A stretch of 64,000 nucleotides of DNA from Serratia nevei (GCF_024160145.1 NZ_JAMYWQ010000005.1:113887-177886), one strand, 5' to 3'. Positions 19,196 to 29,648 are shown, numbered from the stretch's first letter. Translations and numbers: made by a program. Notes: generated by a model not told the origin, from the letters alone.

Positions 19196-19329
19196 GCTTT
19201 TATTTTCTGTTTTTTTTGCAAAAAATAACTTTCAGCTTGACGCTAAACATTCCTTATAAAGGAAATAGTTAGCCCAAGGCTGGCCGGACATTTGTTCCTT
19301 AAATTGATTTATCCAAGGGGTAATTTATT

Positions 19330-22284
19330 ATGGCTTCTCTAGCGTCACAGCAAGCAGCAGCGGCACTCTACTACGCTGTCTTGGGTAAGAGTGCGTCTCA
19401 ATCTACCTATAATTACTTCGGTCAGTATTTAGAGACCGGACAAGCCACCGCCGCACAGTTGGTCAACGTCTTCCTGACCGGGAGCGATGGGCAAGCCCGT
19501 TTTGCGACCAAAACACAAGCGGAGATCCTGACGCAGATTTATACCAATATCTATGGTACAGCGCCGACCAGTGCACAGCTGACAGATCTGCTGAATGTGG
19601 GGTCGGTCACGACTGCCGTGTCGCAGTTAGTGACCAATCTTCTTAATTACGAAGGGTTTGATGCAACAACCCTTGCCCAGCAAGCCACTTTCGAAAACAC
19701 GATTAACACCGTGCTGTATCCGGTTGCGGAATCCTCTGCAACGGCAGGCGCCTCTGCCGTCGAAGCGATTTACTATGTCATTGGCGTCGACGCAGCTCAG
19801 TCAGGCATCAACTACTGGGGCACTCAAGTCGCCAACGGTGCGAACCTTGCCAACGTAGCCCAGGTCTTTGTCAATGATCGCACGTACCTGACGTCGCTGA
19901 ACAATACGGACTTTGTTGCACGTCTGTTCGAAAGTACCTTCCTGCGAGCCCCGACCTCCAGTGAATCCTCAACCTATGTCGCGTTGTTGGATGGCGGTGC
20001 CACCCGAGGGACCGTCATCGTTGATATCATCAACCTGATTAAAGGCACCGTCGCCAGTGGCGACCTGGCCGCACAGCAGCAATTCAACCTCGCAACGCAA
20101 GTCTACATCCCTGGTCAATTGCCGGGCCTGAGCTTCCAGGAACAAGTCGCCTCGATTTACCTTGCCGTTCCTCATCGCGGTGTCGACTCACAGGCGCTGG
20201 ACACCTTCAGTAAACAACTGGCCTCCGGCACGACCTTCAGCAAGCTGCTGACCACCTTACTGGCCACCAATGAGTTCCAGGCCAAAGGTGCTGCGCTGAG
20301 CGGTTCGGCTTTCGTCACCAAAGTATTCACCGATGTGTGGGGTTCGCCGCCGTCAGCCGCTCAGTTGGCGACCTACACCGCATTGGGCAACAACACCGCC
20401 ATTGCGCAAGCGATCATCAATGACCTGCGAGGCTCGACTGCCACGGATAACACCACGGTCAGCGCACAGCACGGATTTGAAGACGCTATCGGCACCAGTT
20501 TGCTGTATAAAACCTATGCCACGCTGTCCAGCACCGCCGCCGGCGGCAATGCCACCGGCACCATCAACACCGGCAGCAGCCACGTCCTCAGCAATGCCGA
20601 AACCGCCGTTCTGCTCAACGTGATCCTCAATGCGACCACCGCCAGCACGGTTAACCTGCAGTTCGCCGATCACCTCTCCAACCTGACGATCAACGGCACG
20701 GCGGCATCGACCGTCAATCTGTCGGCCAACGGCGTCAACCCAGGCGTTGCGGTATCCGTGAATAACGGTAACGTGATCCTCAATGGCAGCTCCGGCAATG
20801 ACTACGTCACCGTCACGTCAACCGCCAACATCGCAACCGGTACCGCCAACTTCAACCTGGGCGCCGGTAACGATGTGCTCAAGTGGGCCGGCAATGCGGC
20901 GACCAATAGCCCGAACACCGTCTCCGCCTCAATCACAGCCAATGGCGGTACCGGTACGGATACGATTTCGGCCAACTTCTTTACCAAGTCGGTGGTGACC
21001 AACCAGAACGCGCTGGGCATTCGCACCAGTGCCATCAGCAGCAACGCCAACAACTTCAGCAACTTTGAGAAAATCGATATGACCGGCTATATCGGCCAGT
21101 CTACCGGTACGCTCATCACCACGCCGCTGATCGGCAGCCCGACGACCACACCGGTCACCACGCCGTCTCACGTTTTTGACTTCGGCCTATTAAACGGCAC
21201 TGCGTCGGTTGAAGGGACAGCGGGAGGCGCCGTCACCCAGGCGACCACCCCAACCAACATGGGCTCGCAAGGCTTTGTCCTGAATGGCCTGACGAACGCC
21301 AGCGTCATTAACGTCGCAGGGGGCAACGCCGCCGCATTGGAAGTGAATGGCGATGCTACAGCTTCGACTACGCTGAACTTCAGCTTTGTTAACGCCGCGT
21401 CTCAGTTCGGCATTACCTTTGACGCTGTCAGCTCCTCCAACGTCAATGCTGGCGCCATCGGTCTAACCGGCAGCGCACTGACGGCGCTTAATATCGCCTC
21501 CGGCGGTACCGGCAACTTTGCTAACGTACTGTCATTGGCCGGTAGCAACAGCGTGTTAACCAACATCAACGTGACCGGCGACCACCAGTTGGACTTAACC
21601 GTAGGCTCGGGCTTCACCTTTATCCATGACATCAACGCCTCCGGCAACAGCGGCGGTTTGAATCTGACAACCAGCAACGGCGGTACGGGTGACGGTCTCA
21701 TCGTGCAATTGCTGAATATCCTGCCGTTGAGCGCAGTGACGACTGCACTGTTGACACCGGTACTCAATACGCTGGGGTTGAACGGTTATCAGATGACCGT
21801 TGAAGGCACCAGCGGCGGCGACACGCTGAACGTCGCGGCAAACACCACGTTGACCGGCGGCGCCGGCGCCAACACTTACATGCTGCAATCCAGTACCACG
21901 CAAGCCGGTAACACCATTACCGACTTCAACACCTCCAAAGACAAGATCATCGACCATCTGTCGGGCCTGACCTTGTCGAATACGGGGACGGCGGTTGCGG
22001 ACTACGGGACTCGTTCGGCGGATATCCTCGACGGCGTATTGGGTAGCTTGCTGGGCTCGTTGACCGGCGGGGTTATCGGCTTGCTGGGCGGTATTCTCGG
22101 CTTGAGCACCGGCTCACTGACTGCCAAGGTAGGTGTCGCTTCCGTTGCCTTTGATAACGGCACTAACAGCAACTACGTTATCATCGATAACAACAACAAC
22201 CATACTTTGGATGCCGGCGACACCGTGATTTATCTGACGGGTCAAAGCCATGCAAGTCTGGTCAGCGATCTGCACTATGCCTAA
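19330..22284 (+). CDS. slaA: SlaA: S-layer protein secreted by the Lip type I system
   Basis: This 984-aa protein has no N-terminal signal peptide and almost no cysteine, is rich in Ala, Thr, Asn, Gly and Ser, and is acidic, as expected of an S-layer protein exported in one step. The first 400 residues hold three to four DUF4214-like units (for example VASIYLAVPHRGVDSQALD with FxxxLxxG and TNEFQ segments). The middle is a Thr/Asn/Gly-rich beta region with RTX-like pieces (GSSGNDYV, LGAGNDVL, GGAGANTY). The last 50 residues end hydrophobic-acidic (LVSDLHYA), a plausible type I secretion signal. It lies divergent from lipBCD, which is known to secrete SlaA in S. marcescens. The ATG follows AAGGGG. 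The RTX-like pieces suggest calcium-dependent assembly (inference). Confidence 0.93.
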   Translation: MASLASQQAAAALYYAVLGKSASQSTYNYFGQYLETGQATAAQLVNVFLTGSDGQARFATKTQAEILTQIYTNIYGTAPTSAQLTDLLNVGSVTTAVSQLVTNLLNYEGFDATTLAQQATFENTINTVLYPVAESSATAGASAVEAIYYVIGVDAAQSGINYWGTQVANGANLANVAQVFVNDRTYLTSLNNTDFVARLFESTFLRAPTSSESSTYVALLDGGATRGTVIVDIINLIKGTVASGDLAAQQQFNLATQVYIPGQLPGLSFQEQVASIYLAVPHRGVDSQALDTFSKQLASGTTFSKLLTTLLATNEFQAKGAALSGSAFVTKVFTDVWGSPPSAAQLATYTALGNNTAIAQAIINDLRGSTATDNTTVSAQHGFEDAIGTSLLYKTYATLSSTAAGGNATGTINTGSSHVLSNAETAVLLNVILNATTASTVNLQFADHLSNLTINGTAASTVNLSANGVNPGVAVSVNNGNVILNGSSGNDYVTVTSTANIATGTANFNLGAGNDVLKWAGNAATNSPNTVSASITANGGTGTDTISANFFTKSVVTNQNALGIRTSAISSNANNFSNFEKIDMTGYIGQSTGTLITTPLIGSPTTTPVTTPSHVFDFGLLNGTASVEGTAGGAVTQATTPTNMGSQGFVLNGLTNASVINVAGGNAAALEVNGDATASTTLNFSFVNAASQFGITFDAVSSSNVNAGAIGLTGSALTALNIASGGTGNFANVLSLAGSNSVLTNINVTGDHQLDLTVGSGFTFIHDINASGNSGGLNLTTSNGGTGDGLIVQLLNILPLSAVTTALLTPVLNTLGLNGYQMTVEGTSGGDTLNVAANTTLTGGAGANTYMLQSSTTQAGNTITDFNTSKDKIIDHLSGLTLSNTGTAVADYGTRSADILDGVLGSLLGSLTGGVIGLLGGILGLSTGSLTAKVGVASVAFDNGTNSNYVIIDNNNNHTLDAGDTVIYLTGQSHASLVSDLHYA

Positions 22285-22307
22285 TGGCGCACGCCAGTAA
22301 CAAAAAA

Positions 22308-22337
22308 GGCCCGGATTTCACCCCGGGCCTTTTTTTT
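22308..22337 (+). terminator. slaA rho-independent terminator
   Basis: GGCCCGG (22308-22314) pairs with CCGGGCC (22323-22329), flanked by A6 and T8 tracts: a textbook strong intrinsic terminator 24 bases after the slaA stop. The A-tract could let it act in both directions. Confidence 0.95.
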
Positions 22338-22392
22338 GCTTCATATGCAGTCCATCTTCACAGTCCTGTGCGCAGACGGCGATCGCTCAGGC

Positions 22393-22420
22393 AAAAAAAA
22401 AGCCCTTTTTACAGGGCTTT
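22393..22420 (-). terminator. Terminator of the capsule locus (downstream of the glycoside hydrolase gene)
   Basis: Read on the minus strand, AAAGCCCT pairs with AGGGCTTT (22413-22420 with 22399-22406) and is followed by a run of T (22401 to 22393). It lies 28 bases past the stop of the hydrolase gene and closes the long minus-strand capsule locus. Confidence 0.92.
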
Positions 22421-22447
22421 CATCATTACGACGAATCGAAGAAAAAC

Positions 22448-23794
22448 TTATTGCGGTGCCGCAATAGGCTTATCGGATTGCACCAATACAGGCACATTGC
22501 CGTAATTTTTCGTCAAGGCAGACTTCTCTTCATACAATGACTGCCCCTGGAAATTCGGATCAATCATGCGTATCGCACCTTCGCTCTTGTCCCCTTCCAT
22601 CTTCACAAAGCTCTTCACTGACTTGAGCAGATCCTGCTGGGGAACCTGAGCCTGAACTGGCGGTTGCTGCCAGGCGAGCAAAGCATATTTCCCACCATGG
22701 CTCAATGAGATGCTGACATTGCCATCCGCGTTCGTCTGATAACCTTCAACCTTGTAGTCGCGAGCGACTTCAGCGATTTTTTGGAATTGCAACGCCATGG
22801 ATTTTGGTTGATTGCTCTGCGTAACAAAACCGAAGCGGTGCTCGCGGTTCTTGACATCGGGGCCATCATCCACCAGGTCATACCACCACAACCCTTTGAT
22901 ATAAGGCCGCGCTTTCGCCAGAAACGTGTATTTGACAACGAACTGCGCGGTAGCGTCATCGGAAACATACCCCACCGCTGTCGAACTGGATTGGCCCATT
23001 TCGGTAATATAGACCGGGACGTCTTTACCGGCATAACTTTTGGCCAGCTCTTCAAACTTATCAATAGCCGCTAAATTGTCTTCAGGCAGCGTGAGCGAAT
23101 AAGGGTGAATCGAAACGCCGTCAATGTATTTCAAAATGCCCAGCTTCATGAGCTCTTCAAACCAGGCGACGTCCCTGGGTTTATTCGTATTAAAGGAGCC
23201 TGCCAATATCACCGCGTTCGGATCCACCTTGCGCACGGCGGCCGATGTCGCTTTTACCAGGTCGAAATAGACCTGAGCGGGGGGAACGTTACGAGGCTTG
23301 GAGGTCAGGCCTGTGCCATACAGCCACTCATTCCAAATATCAAAGTACTTTACCTTACCCTTGTAACGCGCAGCGACCCAGGCCGCATAGTTTGCAAACG
23401 CTTCAATCTGCTCCGGCGTTCTGGGGAAATCAATGCCGTTATTGCTGTATAGCTTATTGCCGTAGCCGAGCACCATCAAAGCACTTAAGCCATATTGCGA
23501 TAGGCCTGTCTGAAAAGCCTGGTCCTCTTTCTGGTTGCCGGCATCATTGATCGAGAACACCCCTTTCTGAGACTCGATGGAGTTCCAGGCCAGATCAGAG
23601 CGGAATGAATTAAATCCAAATCGTTTGATCATTGATAAATAGGTATCGCTCGAATCCGGATAATGATTAAAATGGCTATGAATACCGATGGCATCCAACG
23701 CCATGGCCTGGCTGGAACTCATCAGTATCAGCGCCGCAACGGTTACTCGCTTTCGAGCAGAAAAAAAACTGTTCTTGCTGGGGTTGGTCGCCAT
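22448..23794 (-). CDS. Secreted PslG-like glycoside hydrolase (GH39-type TIM barrel)
   Basis: The protein (448 aa) starts with a signal peptide (positive KRVTVAAL, hydrophobic core, cleavage after AMA at about residue 32), so it acts in the periplasm or outside. The barrel shows the two catalytic glutamates expected of clan GH-A: IWNEW (acid/base, about residue 156) and YITEMG (nucleophile, about 263), plus SIHPYS and WWYDLVDDG. This layout recalls PslG, the endoglycosidase encoded with the Psl exopolysaccharide genes of Pseudomonas. It is the last gene of the capsule locus and probably trims or releases the polymer made by its neighbours. The substrate is unknown. Confidence 0.85.
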   Translation of the reverse strand: MATNPSKNSFFSARKRVTVAALILMSSSQAMALDAIGIHSHFNHYPDSSDTYLSMIKRFGFNSFRSDLAWNSIESQKGVFSINDAGNQKEDQAFQTGLSQYGLSALMVLGYGNKLYSNNGIDFPRTPEQIEAFANYAAWVAARYKGKVKYFDIWNEWLYGTGLTSKPRNVPPAQVYFDLVKATSAAVRKVDPNAVILAGSFNTNKPRDVAWFEELMKLGILKYIDGVSIHPYSLTLPEDNLAAIDKFEELAKSYAGKDVPVYITEMGQSSSTAVGYVSDDATAQFVVKYTFLAKARPYIKGLWWYDLVDDGPDVKNREHRFGFVTQSNQPKSMALQFQKIAEVARDYKVEGYQTNADGNVSISLSHGGKYALLAWQQPPVQAQVPQQDLLKSVKSFVKMEGDKSEGAIRMIDPNFQGQSLYEEKSALTKNYGNVPVLVQSDKPIAAPQ

Positions 23795-23965
23795 CGTGTA
23801 AACCCTCGAAGATATAAACCTGTAATAAATTCAATAACCCAACAACTGTATCAGCAGATTCTCAGCGTGAGGCAAGCACGCAAAATAAAGAAACGCCTGC
23901 TTACTCAAAGAGAAAATTAATCGGTAACCCCTAATAAAACCACCGATATTAAAACATCATACCGC

Positions 23966-24934
23966 TTACATCCTGAAACCATCGCGAATAGAGCGTATCA
24001 CCAGGCCCACCCGCTTTAATTTCCCATGACATACCGCCTTCATGGCCAAGTCTGACAAGTATATTATCATGTTCGTCATATAGACGAATTTATTGGTAAC
24101 CAAATTTTCCCTTTCGAAATAAACGCGATTTCTAAAACTGTAACGCACTCGAAAATCATCTCTCGTCTCAAGCACCGGGGAGTTAAAACGTTTCTTCCTC
24201 GCCCCGGAATCCCAAGACTGATCCAGATCGACAATCTTGGCCTCAGGAATGATGATGATCTCACCGCCTGCCTTAGTGATCCTATAGGAGAACTCTGTAT
24301 CATCGCAGTACAAATACATCTCTTTTTTGGGGAAGCCATGTTTTTTCAGCAGGCTCTTATGGAAAAACATCCCGCCATAAGGGGCTATTGGTGAAACAAT
24401 TTTCTCAGCGCCGTTTTTTTTCTTGTTCGCTATACCGAGGATTTTTTTCGCGTAATTAGCGATATGAAACCCCATGAAACTATTTTTCGCACCGAGTAAC
24501 ACATCTTCATTTCTCGTCTCAATAAACTTCATATAATGCAGTCTATCTTCACGCAAGGCAAGCAGCGCCGTATTATCCTCGGCCATTTTATTGACATGCG
24601 CCTGCCAATACCCTGTCAGTTTATTTATGTCCTCAGATGCGATCTGGTTGTCGTCGTCTAAAGCCAGAATAAAATCCACCTCCTGGATATTCACCGCACT
24701 TTCCATTGCGGCGCAAAACCCACCGGCAGAGCCAGTATTACTCTCCATTGTCACTATCATAACGGTTTTTGGATACGCTTCAGCGATAGCGGATAACCCC
24801 TGTTTATTCCCTTCACCAGAGCCGTTATCAACAATGACGATCTTTTTGACCGTCTCTCCCACGCAAGAGTCGACCACCTGCTTGACCAAATGGGCCCGTT
24901 CACCGTAAGTTACAATGATGACACATATGTCCAT
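23966..24934 (-). CDS. GT2 family glycosyltransferase
   Basis: This 322-aa GT-A enzyme has CVIIVTYGERAHLVKQVVDS at the N-terminus, VIVDNGSGEGN, NTGSAGGFCAAM, the metal-binding run LALDDDNQI (about residue 91) and MYLYCDDTEFSYR (about 221). The DDDN and CDDTEF pieces resemble GlfT-like galactofuranosyl and rhamnosyltransferases. It is soluble apart from a hydrophobic patch near residues 275-290. It sits between wbaP and the hydrolase in the capsule locus, so it probably adds one sugar of the repeat unit. No glf gene is in the window, so a galactofuranose donor is not supported. Confidence 0.85.
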   Translation of the reverse strand: MDICVIIVTYGERAHLVKQVVDSCVGETVKKIVIVDNGSGEGNKQGLSAIAEAYPKTVMIVTMESNTGSAGGFCAAMESAVNIQEVDFILALDDDNQIASEDINKLTGYWQAHVNKMAEDNTALLALREDRLHYMKFIETRNEDVLLGAKNSFMGFHIANYAKKILGIANKKKNGAEKIVSPIAPYGGMFFHKSLLKKHGFPKKEMYLYCDDTEFSYRITKAGGEIIIIPEAKIVDLDQSWDSGARKKRFNSPVLETRDDFRVRYSFRNRVYFERENLVTNKFVYMTNMIIYLSDLAMKAVCHGKLKRVGLVIRSIRDGFRM

Positions 24935-25034
24935 ATGTACACCTTAAGATAATTTCCAAACAGATTGCCGTCGCTTGTCATCAGCAATTATTTTCGTCGA
25001 TTCAAACAGTAAATAATCCAGCGAGTTGAGCTTT

Positions 25035-26471
25035 TTAATATGCGCCATCTCTCTTGAGTACGACATTCACCGTTTTGAAGAGAATAACGATATCATTCCA
25101 CAACGACCAATTTTTAACATACCATGAGTCAAAATACACCCGGGTATCATAATCGACGTCGTTTCGCCCACTCACCTGCCACAACCCCGTCATGCCAGGT
25201 TTCGCCATCAGGTAATAGTCGACATCGCCGGCGTATCTTTCCAGCTCTTCTTCAATGATGGGCCGAGGGCCGACTAAACTCATGTCGCCTCGCAAAACAT
25301 TCCATAGCTGCGGCAATTCATCAAGGCTGGTTTTACGGATAAAGGCACCGATCCTTGTGATTCGCGGATCGTTTTTAAGCTTAAAATCTTTGTTCCATTC
25401 AGCCAACGCTTCACTGTCTGTCGCCAGTAAATGCGCCAACACCTCTTTAGAGTTGGTCACCATCGACCTAAACTTCAAACAGTTAAATTTTCGCCCTTTC
25501 AGACCGACCCGCTCATGCCCATAGATAGGTTTTCCGCCATCTTTGGACACCAGCAGCAAAATACCCAGCAGCACCGGCGAAAGCATCACCATGATGGCCA
25601 GGGAGCCAAAGATGTCAAAGACACGCTTCACAAATCGGGATGTCAACTTCGCGAGATTGTTATTGACTCGCAGAATCATCACTTCATGGCTGAAAATAAA
25701 TGACATGTCTGTTCCATATAATGGAACACCGCGCAAGGTAGGGATCACCGAGACCGAACGACAGGCATGTTTAGCCAGGCTTTTCAGCCAGTAATCTCGT
25801 AGAGCATGTTGTTCAAACTCAACGGCGACAATAACCTGCGTATTCTCAGGGTCGACCAACCGCCAAAGAGCCTCTTCAGACTTTATCAGCCGTTTCCCAA
25901 ACAGGCTTTCTCTCTCCTCCTCGGGTGACAGGCAATAGAAAGCCACGATATCAAAACCCAGGATTTCCTCACTTTGCAACGCGACATAGGCTTCTTCGGC
26001 ATTTTTACCACTGCCTATGATAATGGTTTGTTTTTTCCACAGGCCAAGCATATTAAAAATATGTTTGGTGATAATTCTGAATGCAGGAATAAGAATCAAT
26101 GCAAATAGCCAGGTTGACAACCAAACATAACGTGATAATTCCCATTTGGAAAAGCCAACAAACGCCAGGCTGATAATGGCGAAGATGATTATGGTTCTCA
26201 ACATCTCCTTAAGCTCAAACCAGAAAGGTTTCCGATAAGAGTAATGGCGCAGCCGAACCAGGAACCAGAACGTGCAGGCCAGGGACAACACAAAATGAGA
26301 AAGGAAGAATGTGCCCATTACTGACTTGGGGATGTATTCGTAAATATCATTTGAGATGAAAGAAATAATCGCCACAGACAGAAATAAGGAAAAGTTAAAG
26401 AAAAACAAATCTGAAAATGCCAGTGTGAATTTAACAAACACTGGTTTTGACTTTATACTTTCACTGTTCAT
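25035..26471 (-). CDS. wbaP: Undecaprenyl-phosphate hexose-1-phosphate transferase (WbaP-type)
   Basis: This polyisoprenyl-phosphate hexose-1-phosphate transferase starts the capsule repeat unit on undecaprenyl phosphate in the inner membrane. The 478-aa length and layout match Salmonella WbaP: four N-terminal helices, a soluble central domain (IIIGSGKNAEEAYVAL, about residue 150), a re-entrant helix, and the catalytic domain with KFRSMV, KTSLDELPQLWNVLRGDMSLVGPRP and PGMTGLWQVSGR. WbaP uses UDP-galactose; the close relative WcaJ uses UDP-glucose. The similarity in the region after KFRSMVTNSKEVL favours WbaP, though the sugar is inferred. Confidence 0.93.
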   Translation of the reverse strand: MNSESIKSKPVFVKFTLAFSDLFFFNFSLFLSVAIISFISNDIYEYIPKSVMGTFFLSHFVLSLACTFWFLVRLRHYSYRKPFWFELKEMLRTIIIFAIISLAFVGFSKWELSRYVWLSTWLFALILIPAFRIITKHIFNMLGLWKKQTIIIGSGKNAEEAYVALQSEEILGFDIVAFYCLSPEEERESLFGKRLIKSEEALWRLVDPENTQVIVAVEFEQHALRDYWLKSLAKHACRSVSVIPTLRGVPLYGTDMSFIFSHEVMILRVNNNLAKLTSRFVKRVFDIFGSLAIMVMLSPVLLGILLLVSKDGGKPIYGHERVGLKGRKFNCLKFRSMVTNSKEVLAHLLATDSEALAEWNKDFKLKNDPRITRIGAFIRKTSLDELPQLWNVLRGDMSLVGPRPIIEEELERYAGDVDYYLMAKPGMTGLWQVSGRNDVDYDTRVYFDSWYVKNWSLWNDIVILFKTVNVVLKRDGAY

Positions 26472-26760
26472 AGATAGCTCTTTTAATTAGCTTTCAGGAT
26501 ATATATTTAACGTTACTCCGTACATGCGGTGTTATCATTGACAATTTCGATAGTTCCGATTTTGCCACACATCCGCATGCCGCCACACCCCTAAATGCAA
26601 CGTTAAGTATCCCATGCAATCACCGATTCCCTATTTTCTCTTTCGTTATCTACGATTTCGCAAGAGCAGAGAAGCCCTAAAAACACTGACGCACTCATTG
26701 TGCAATAATGCTCGCCTGCCAATTTTATGCAGGGAAATTTTTGCCGCCTTAACATGCCGG

Positions 26761-28128
26761 CTAATCTTGCAATAACTTCAGTAATTCGCTGGTTTTTTCC
26801 TTCATCAGCGAAATATCGCCACGGGATTCCACGTTCAACCTCACTACAGGCTCTGTATTTGAGGTGCGGAGATTAAATCGCCAGTCTGTAAACTCAATGC
26901 TAATGCCATCCGTCCTATCGATGGCGACGCTGCCGGTTTGATACCTCCGGCAAATATTTTCAATGACCGAGTTAGCATCGTTCAGCCGCACGTTAATTTC
27001 TCCCGAAGCCGGGTACGCGGTGATGCGCTCAGAAACCAGCGAAGCCAATGACTGCCCCGTCATACTGAGCAATTCTGCCACCAACAACCATGGGATCATC
27101 CCGCTGTCGCAGTAGGAGAAATCGCGGAAATAGTGATGAGCGCTCATTTCGCCGCCATAGGCAGCGTCTTCCTGACGCATTCTTTCCTTGATGAACGCAT
27201 GCCCGGTTTTGGACATCACAGGCGTTCCCTGATGCTCCGTCACAACGTCTATCGTATTCCAACACAAGCGAGGATCGTGAATGATCTTGGCCCCCGGCTC
27301 TTTTGCCAGGAAGGCTGCCGCCAGCAAACCTACAATATAGTAACCCTCGATAAAGTTGCCGGCGTTGTCAAACAAGAAGCAGCGATCAAAATCGCCGTCA
27401 AAGGCAATACCTAAATCCGCATCGTGTTCGATTACCGCTCTGGCGGTATCATCCCGACATTCAGGCAATAACGGATTCGGGATGCCATGAGGAAAGTGCC
27501 CATTGGGCTCATGGTGAATCTTAATAAACGTGATCGGCACGTTGCCTTCAACAAAACGGCGCTCAATAGCATCGATCACATGGCCTGCCGCACCATTACC
27601 GGAGTTAACCACCAACGTCAACGGTGTCAAATTAGCGAGATCGATGTAACTCAACAGATGCTCAACATAAGCATCGAGAACCGTGATCCGCTCATAATTC
27701 CCCCGCCGCTCAACGGCCGGAAAATGATTTTCCTCCGCCAAGCGCTGAATATCCTTCAGCCCCGAATCACCGCTGATGGGCTGTGCATTTTCTTTGACGA
27801 GTTTCATCCCGTTATAGTTAATCGGGTTATGACTGGCCGTCACCTCAATGCCGCCATCAAGCCCTAAATGGAATGTTGCGAAATAGATTTCTTCCGTCCC
27901 GCTCAAGCCAATATCAACAACGTCTGTGCCGGCATCACGCAATCCATTAGCCAGCGACATTTTCAACTCTTCACTCGTCAGGCGAACATCGCCCCCCACC
28001 ACGACTTTACCGGGTTTCAGAAAAGTCCCGTAAGCACGGCCGATTCGATAAGCGATCTCCGGGTTTAATTCCCTGCCTAATTCGCCACGAATATCATAAG
28101 CTTTAAAACAAGTCAGTGAGCTGGTCAT
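26761..28128 (-). CDS. manB: Phosphomannomutase
   Basis: ManB (CpsG) interconverts mannose-6-phosphate and mannose-1-phosphate for GDP-mannose. It starts [18 protein letters not shown], carries the phosphoserine loop TASHNP (about residues 96-101), the metal loop [17 protein letters not shown] and the phosphate-binding [11 protein letters not shown] use the ATG at 28128 with GGAG upstream (455 aa), not the frame start at 28152. It lies 59 bp after manC. Confidence 0.96.
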   Translation of the reverse strand: MTSSLTCFKAYDIRGELGRELNPEIAYRIGRAYGTFLKPGKVVVGGDVRLTSEELKMSLANGLRDAGTDVVDIGLSGTEEIYFATFHLGLDGGIEVTASHNPINYNGMKLVKENAQPISGDSGLKDIQRLAEENHFPAVERRGNYERITVLDAYVEHLLSYIDLANLTPLTLVVNSGNGAAGHVIDAIERRFVEGNVPITFIKIHHEPNGHFPHGIPNPLLPECRDDTARAVIEHDADLGIAFDGDFDRCFLFDNAGNFIEGYYIVGLLAAAFLAKEPGAKIIHDPRLCWNTIDVVTEHQGTPVMSKTGHAFIKERMRQEDAAYGGEMSAHHYFRDFSYCDSGMIPWLLVAELLSMTGQSLASLVSERITAYPASGEINVRLNDANSVIENICRRYQTGSVAIDRTDGISIEFTDWRFNLRTSNTEPVVRLNVESRGDISLMKEKTSELLKLLQD

Positions 28129-28187
28129 TATCACTCCAATACCGTTATGCAATCATTGGTTTCATTTTGTTCATAAAAATGATACTG

Positions 28188-29600
28188 CTAGATACGGCCA
28201 TAACGATCTTCAAAACGAACGATGTCGTCTTCCTCTAAATAGGCGCCGGATCTCACTTCGATAATATCTAATGCTATTTTCCCCGGATTTTCCAAAGCAT
28301 GCGTAGCACCGAGGGGAATATAAATAGATTCATTTTCAGCAACGATAGTGGTTTTGCCATCCAGCGTCACTTTGGCCGTCCCGGCAACGACAATCCAGTG
28401 TTCTGCGCGATGATGATGCATTTGCAACGACAACCTTTCTCCCGGTTTTACCGTTACTCGCTTCACCTTATAGCGCTCACCTTCATCGATAGAATCATAT
28501 TTACCCCACGGGCGGTAGACTTCCCGGTGCTGCAAATACTCACTGCGCTGTTGACGCTTCAGATCCGCCACCACTGATTTTACGTCCTGCACGCGATCTT
28601 TGTTCGCGATCAGAATCGCGTCTTTGGTTTCAACCACGATGAGGTTTTCAACCCCGACCGTCGCCACCAGTTTATGCTCAGAGCGGACATAGCTATTAGC
28701 GGTATCCTGGCACATGACATCGCCAATCGCGCTGTTGCCCTTATCGTCTTTTTCGCTGATGTCCCATAATGCCGACCATGAACCGACATCACTCCAGCCA
28801 GCGTTCAGCGGCACGACAACGGCATTTTGCGTGTGCTCCATTACGGCATAATCAATCGACATGTCTGGACACGTAGCGAAAATGTCGCGGTCTACCCGGA
28901 CAAAGTCCATATCCTCAGCCAGGTTCTGCAAAGAGGCTTCACAGCACGCGACGATGTCCGGACAAAAACGGCCCAGCTCCTTAAGATAGGTGCTGGCTTT
29001 AAACAGGAACATACCGCTATTCCACAAATATTCGCCTGAAGCGACATACTTCTCGGCCGTCGGCAAATCAGGTTTCTCCACAAACTCCGCAACCTGCGCC
29101 AACACGCCGTCGTCCATCAATTTTCCGGTGCGGATATAGCCATAACCGGTTTCCGGAACATGAGGAACAATGCCGAACGTCACCAAATTGCCCTGTTCGG
29201 CAGCGGGCATCGCTCTGATAACCTGCCGCTGAAACTCGCAGGCATCCGTGATCACATGGTCCGCGGCCAACACCAGCAACAAAGGATCACTGTTGCCTCT
29301 AACGGCTCTCAGCGCCGCCAGGGCAACAGCCGGCGCCGTGTTGCGGCCGATAGGCTCCAATATGATATTGTGGGATAATTGTCCAATCTGACGGAGCTGC
29401 TCCGCCACGATGAAGCGATGATTTTCGTTGCAAATGACAATGGGATTCTCGGCTTCCAATCCCTTCAGCCTCGTTATCGTTGTTTGCAACATGGACTGGT
29501 GGTCATGCAGTGCAAGAAATTGCTTCGGGAAATGTTCTCTGGATAAAGGCCAAAGACGACTCCCGCTCCCACCCGCCATGATGATTGGCAACATTTTCAC
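28188..29600 (-). CDS. manC: Mannose-1-phosphate guanylyltransferase (bifunctional ManC/CpsB type)
   Basis: ManC makes GDP-mannose from mannose-1-phosphate and GTP. The N-terminal transferase carries [17 protein letters not shown] and FVEKPD; the C-terminal cupin domain carries [27 protein letters not shown] and the His/Glu metal ligands of type II phosphomannose isomerases. Length 470 aa is normal. The start is a GTG at 29600, six bases after GAGGG; an ATG two codons inside is the alternative. No gmd or fcl follows, so the product is likely D-mannose rather than fucose. Confidence 0.96.
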   Translation of the reverse strand: MKMLPIIMAGGSGSRLWPLSREHFPKQFLALHDHQSMLQTTITRLKGLEAENPIVICNENHRFIVAEQLRQIGQLSHNIILEPIGRNTAPAVALAALRAVRGNSDPLLLVLAADHVITDACEFQRQVIRAMPAAEQGNLVTFGIVPHVPETGYGYIRTGKLMDDGVLAQVAEFVEKPDLPTAEKYVASGEYLWNSGMFLFKASTYLKELGRFCPDIVACCEASLQNLAEDMDFVRVDRDIFATCPDMSIDYAVMEHTQNAVVVPLNAGWSDVGSWSALWDISEKDDKGNSAIGDVMCQDTANSYVRSEHKLVATVGVENLIVVETKDAILIANKDRVQDVKSVVADLKRQQRSEYLQHREVYRPWGKYDSIDEGERYKVKRVTVKPGERLSLQMHHHRAEHWIVVAGTAKVTLDGKTTIVAENESIYIPLGATHALENPGKIALDIIEVRSGAYLEEDDIVRFEDRYGRI

Positions 29601-29648
29601 ACTTCGCCCTCGAGTTAAAATAGTCTATTTGCTCAGCCAAAATTTGAG

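Larger units (their letters stand above)
18665..19329. other. Divergent lipB/slaA control region, 665 bp
   Basis: No coding sequence is supported. The region is strongly AT-rich. It carries the RcsAB-like box near lipB, a perfect TTGACA (19119-19124) pointing to slaA, and a leader able to fold (GGAGGG at 19153-19158 against CCCTC at 19191-19195, with an inner CGCG/CGCG pair). A ribosome binding site (AAGGGGTAA) precedes slaA. Confidence 0.6.

Noticed and set aside
19330..22284. slaA as an adhesin or large RTX toxin
   Set aside because: It lacks long runs of GGxGxDxxx nonapeptides and any catalytic domain; DUF4214-like units and the divergent Lip exporter fit the S-layer protein.
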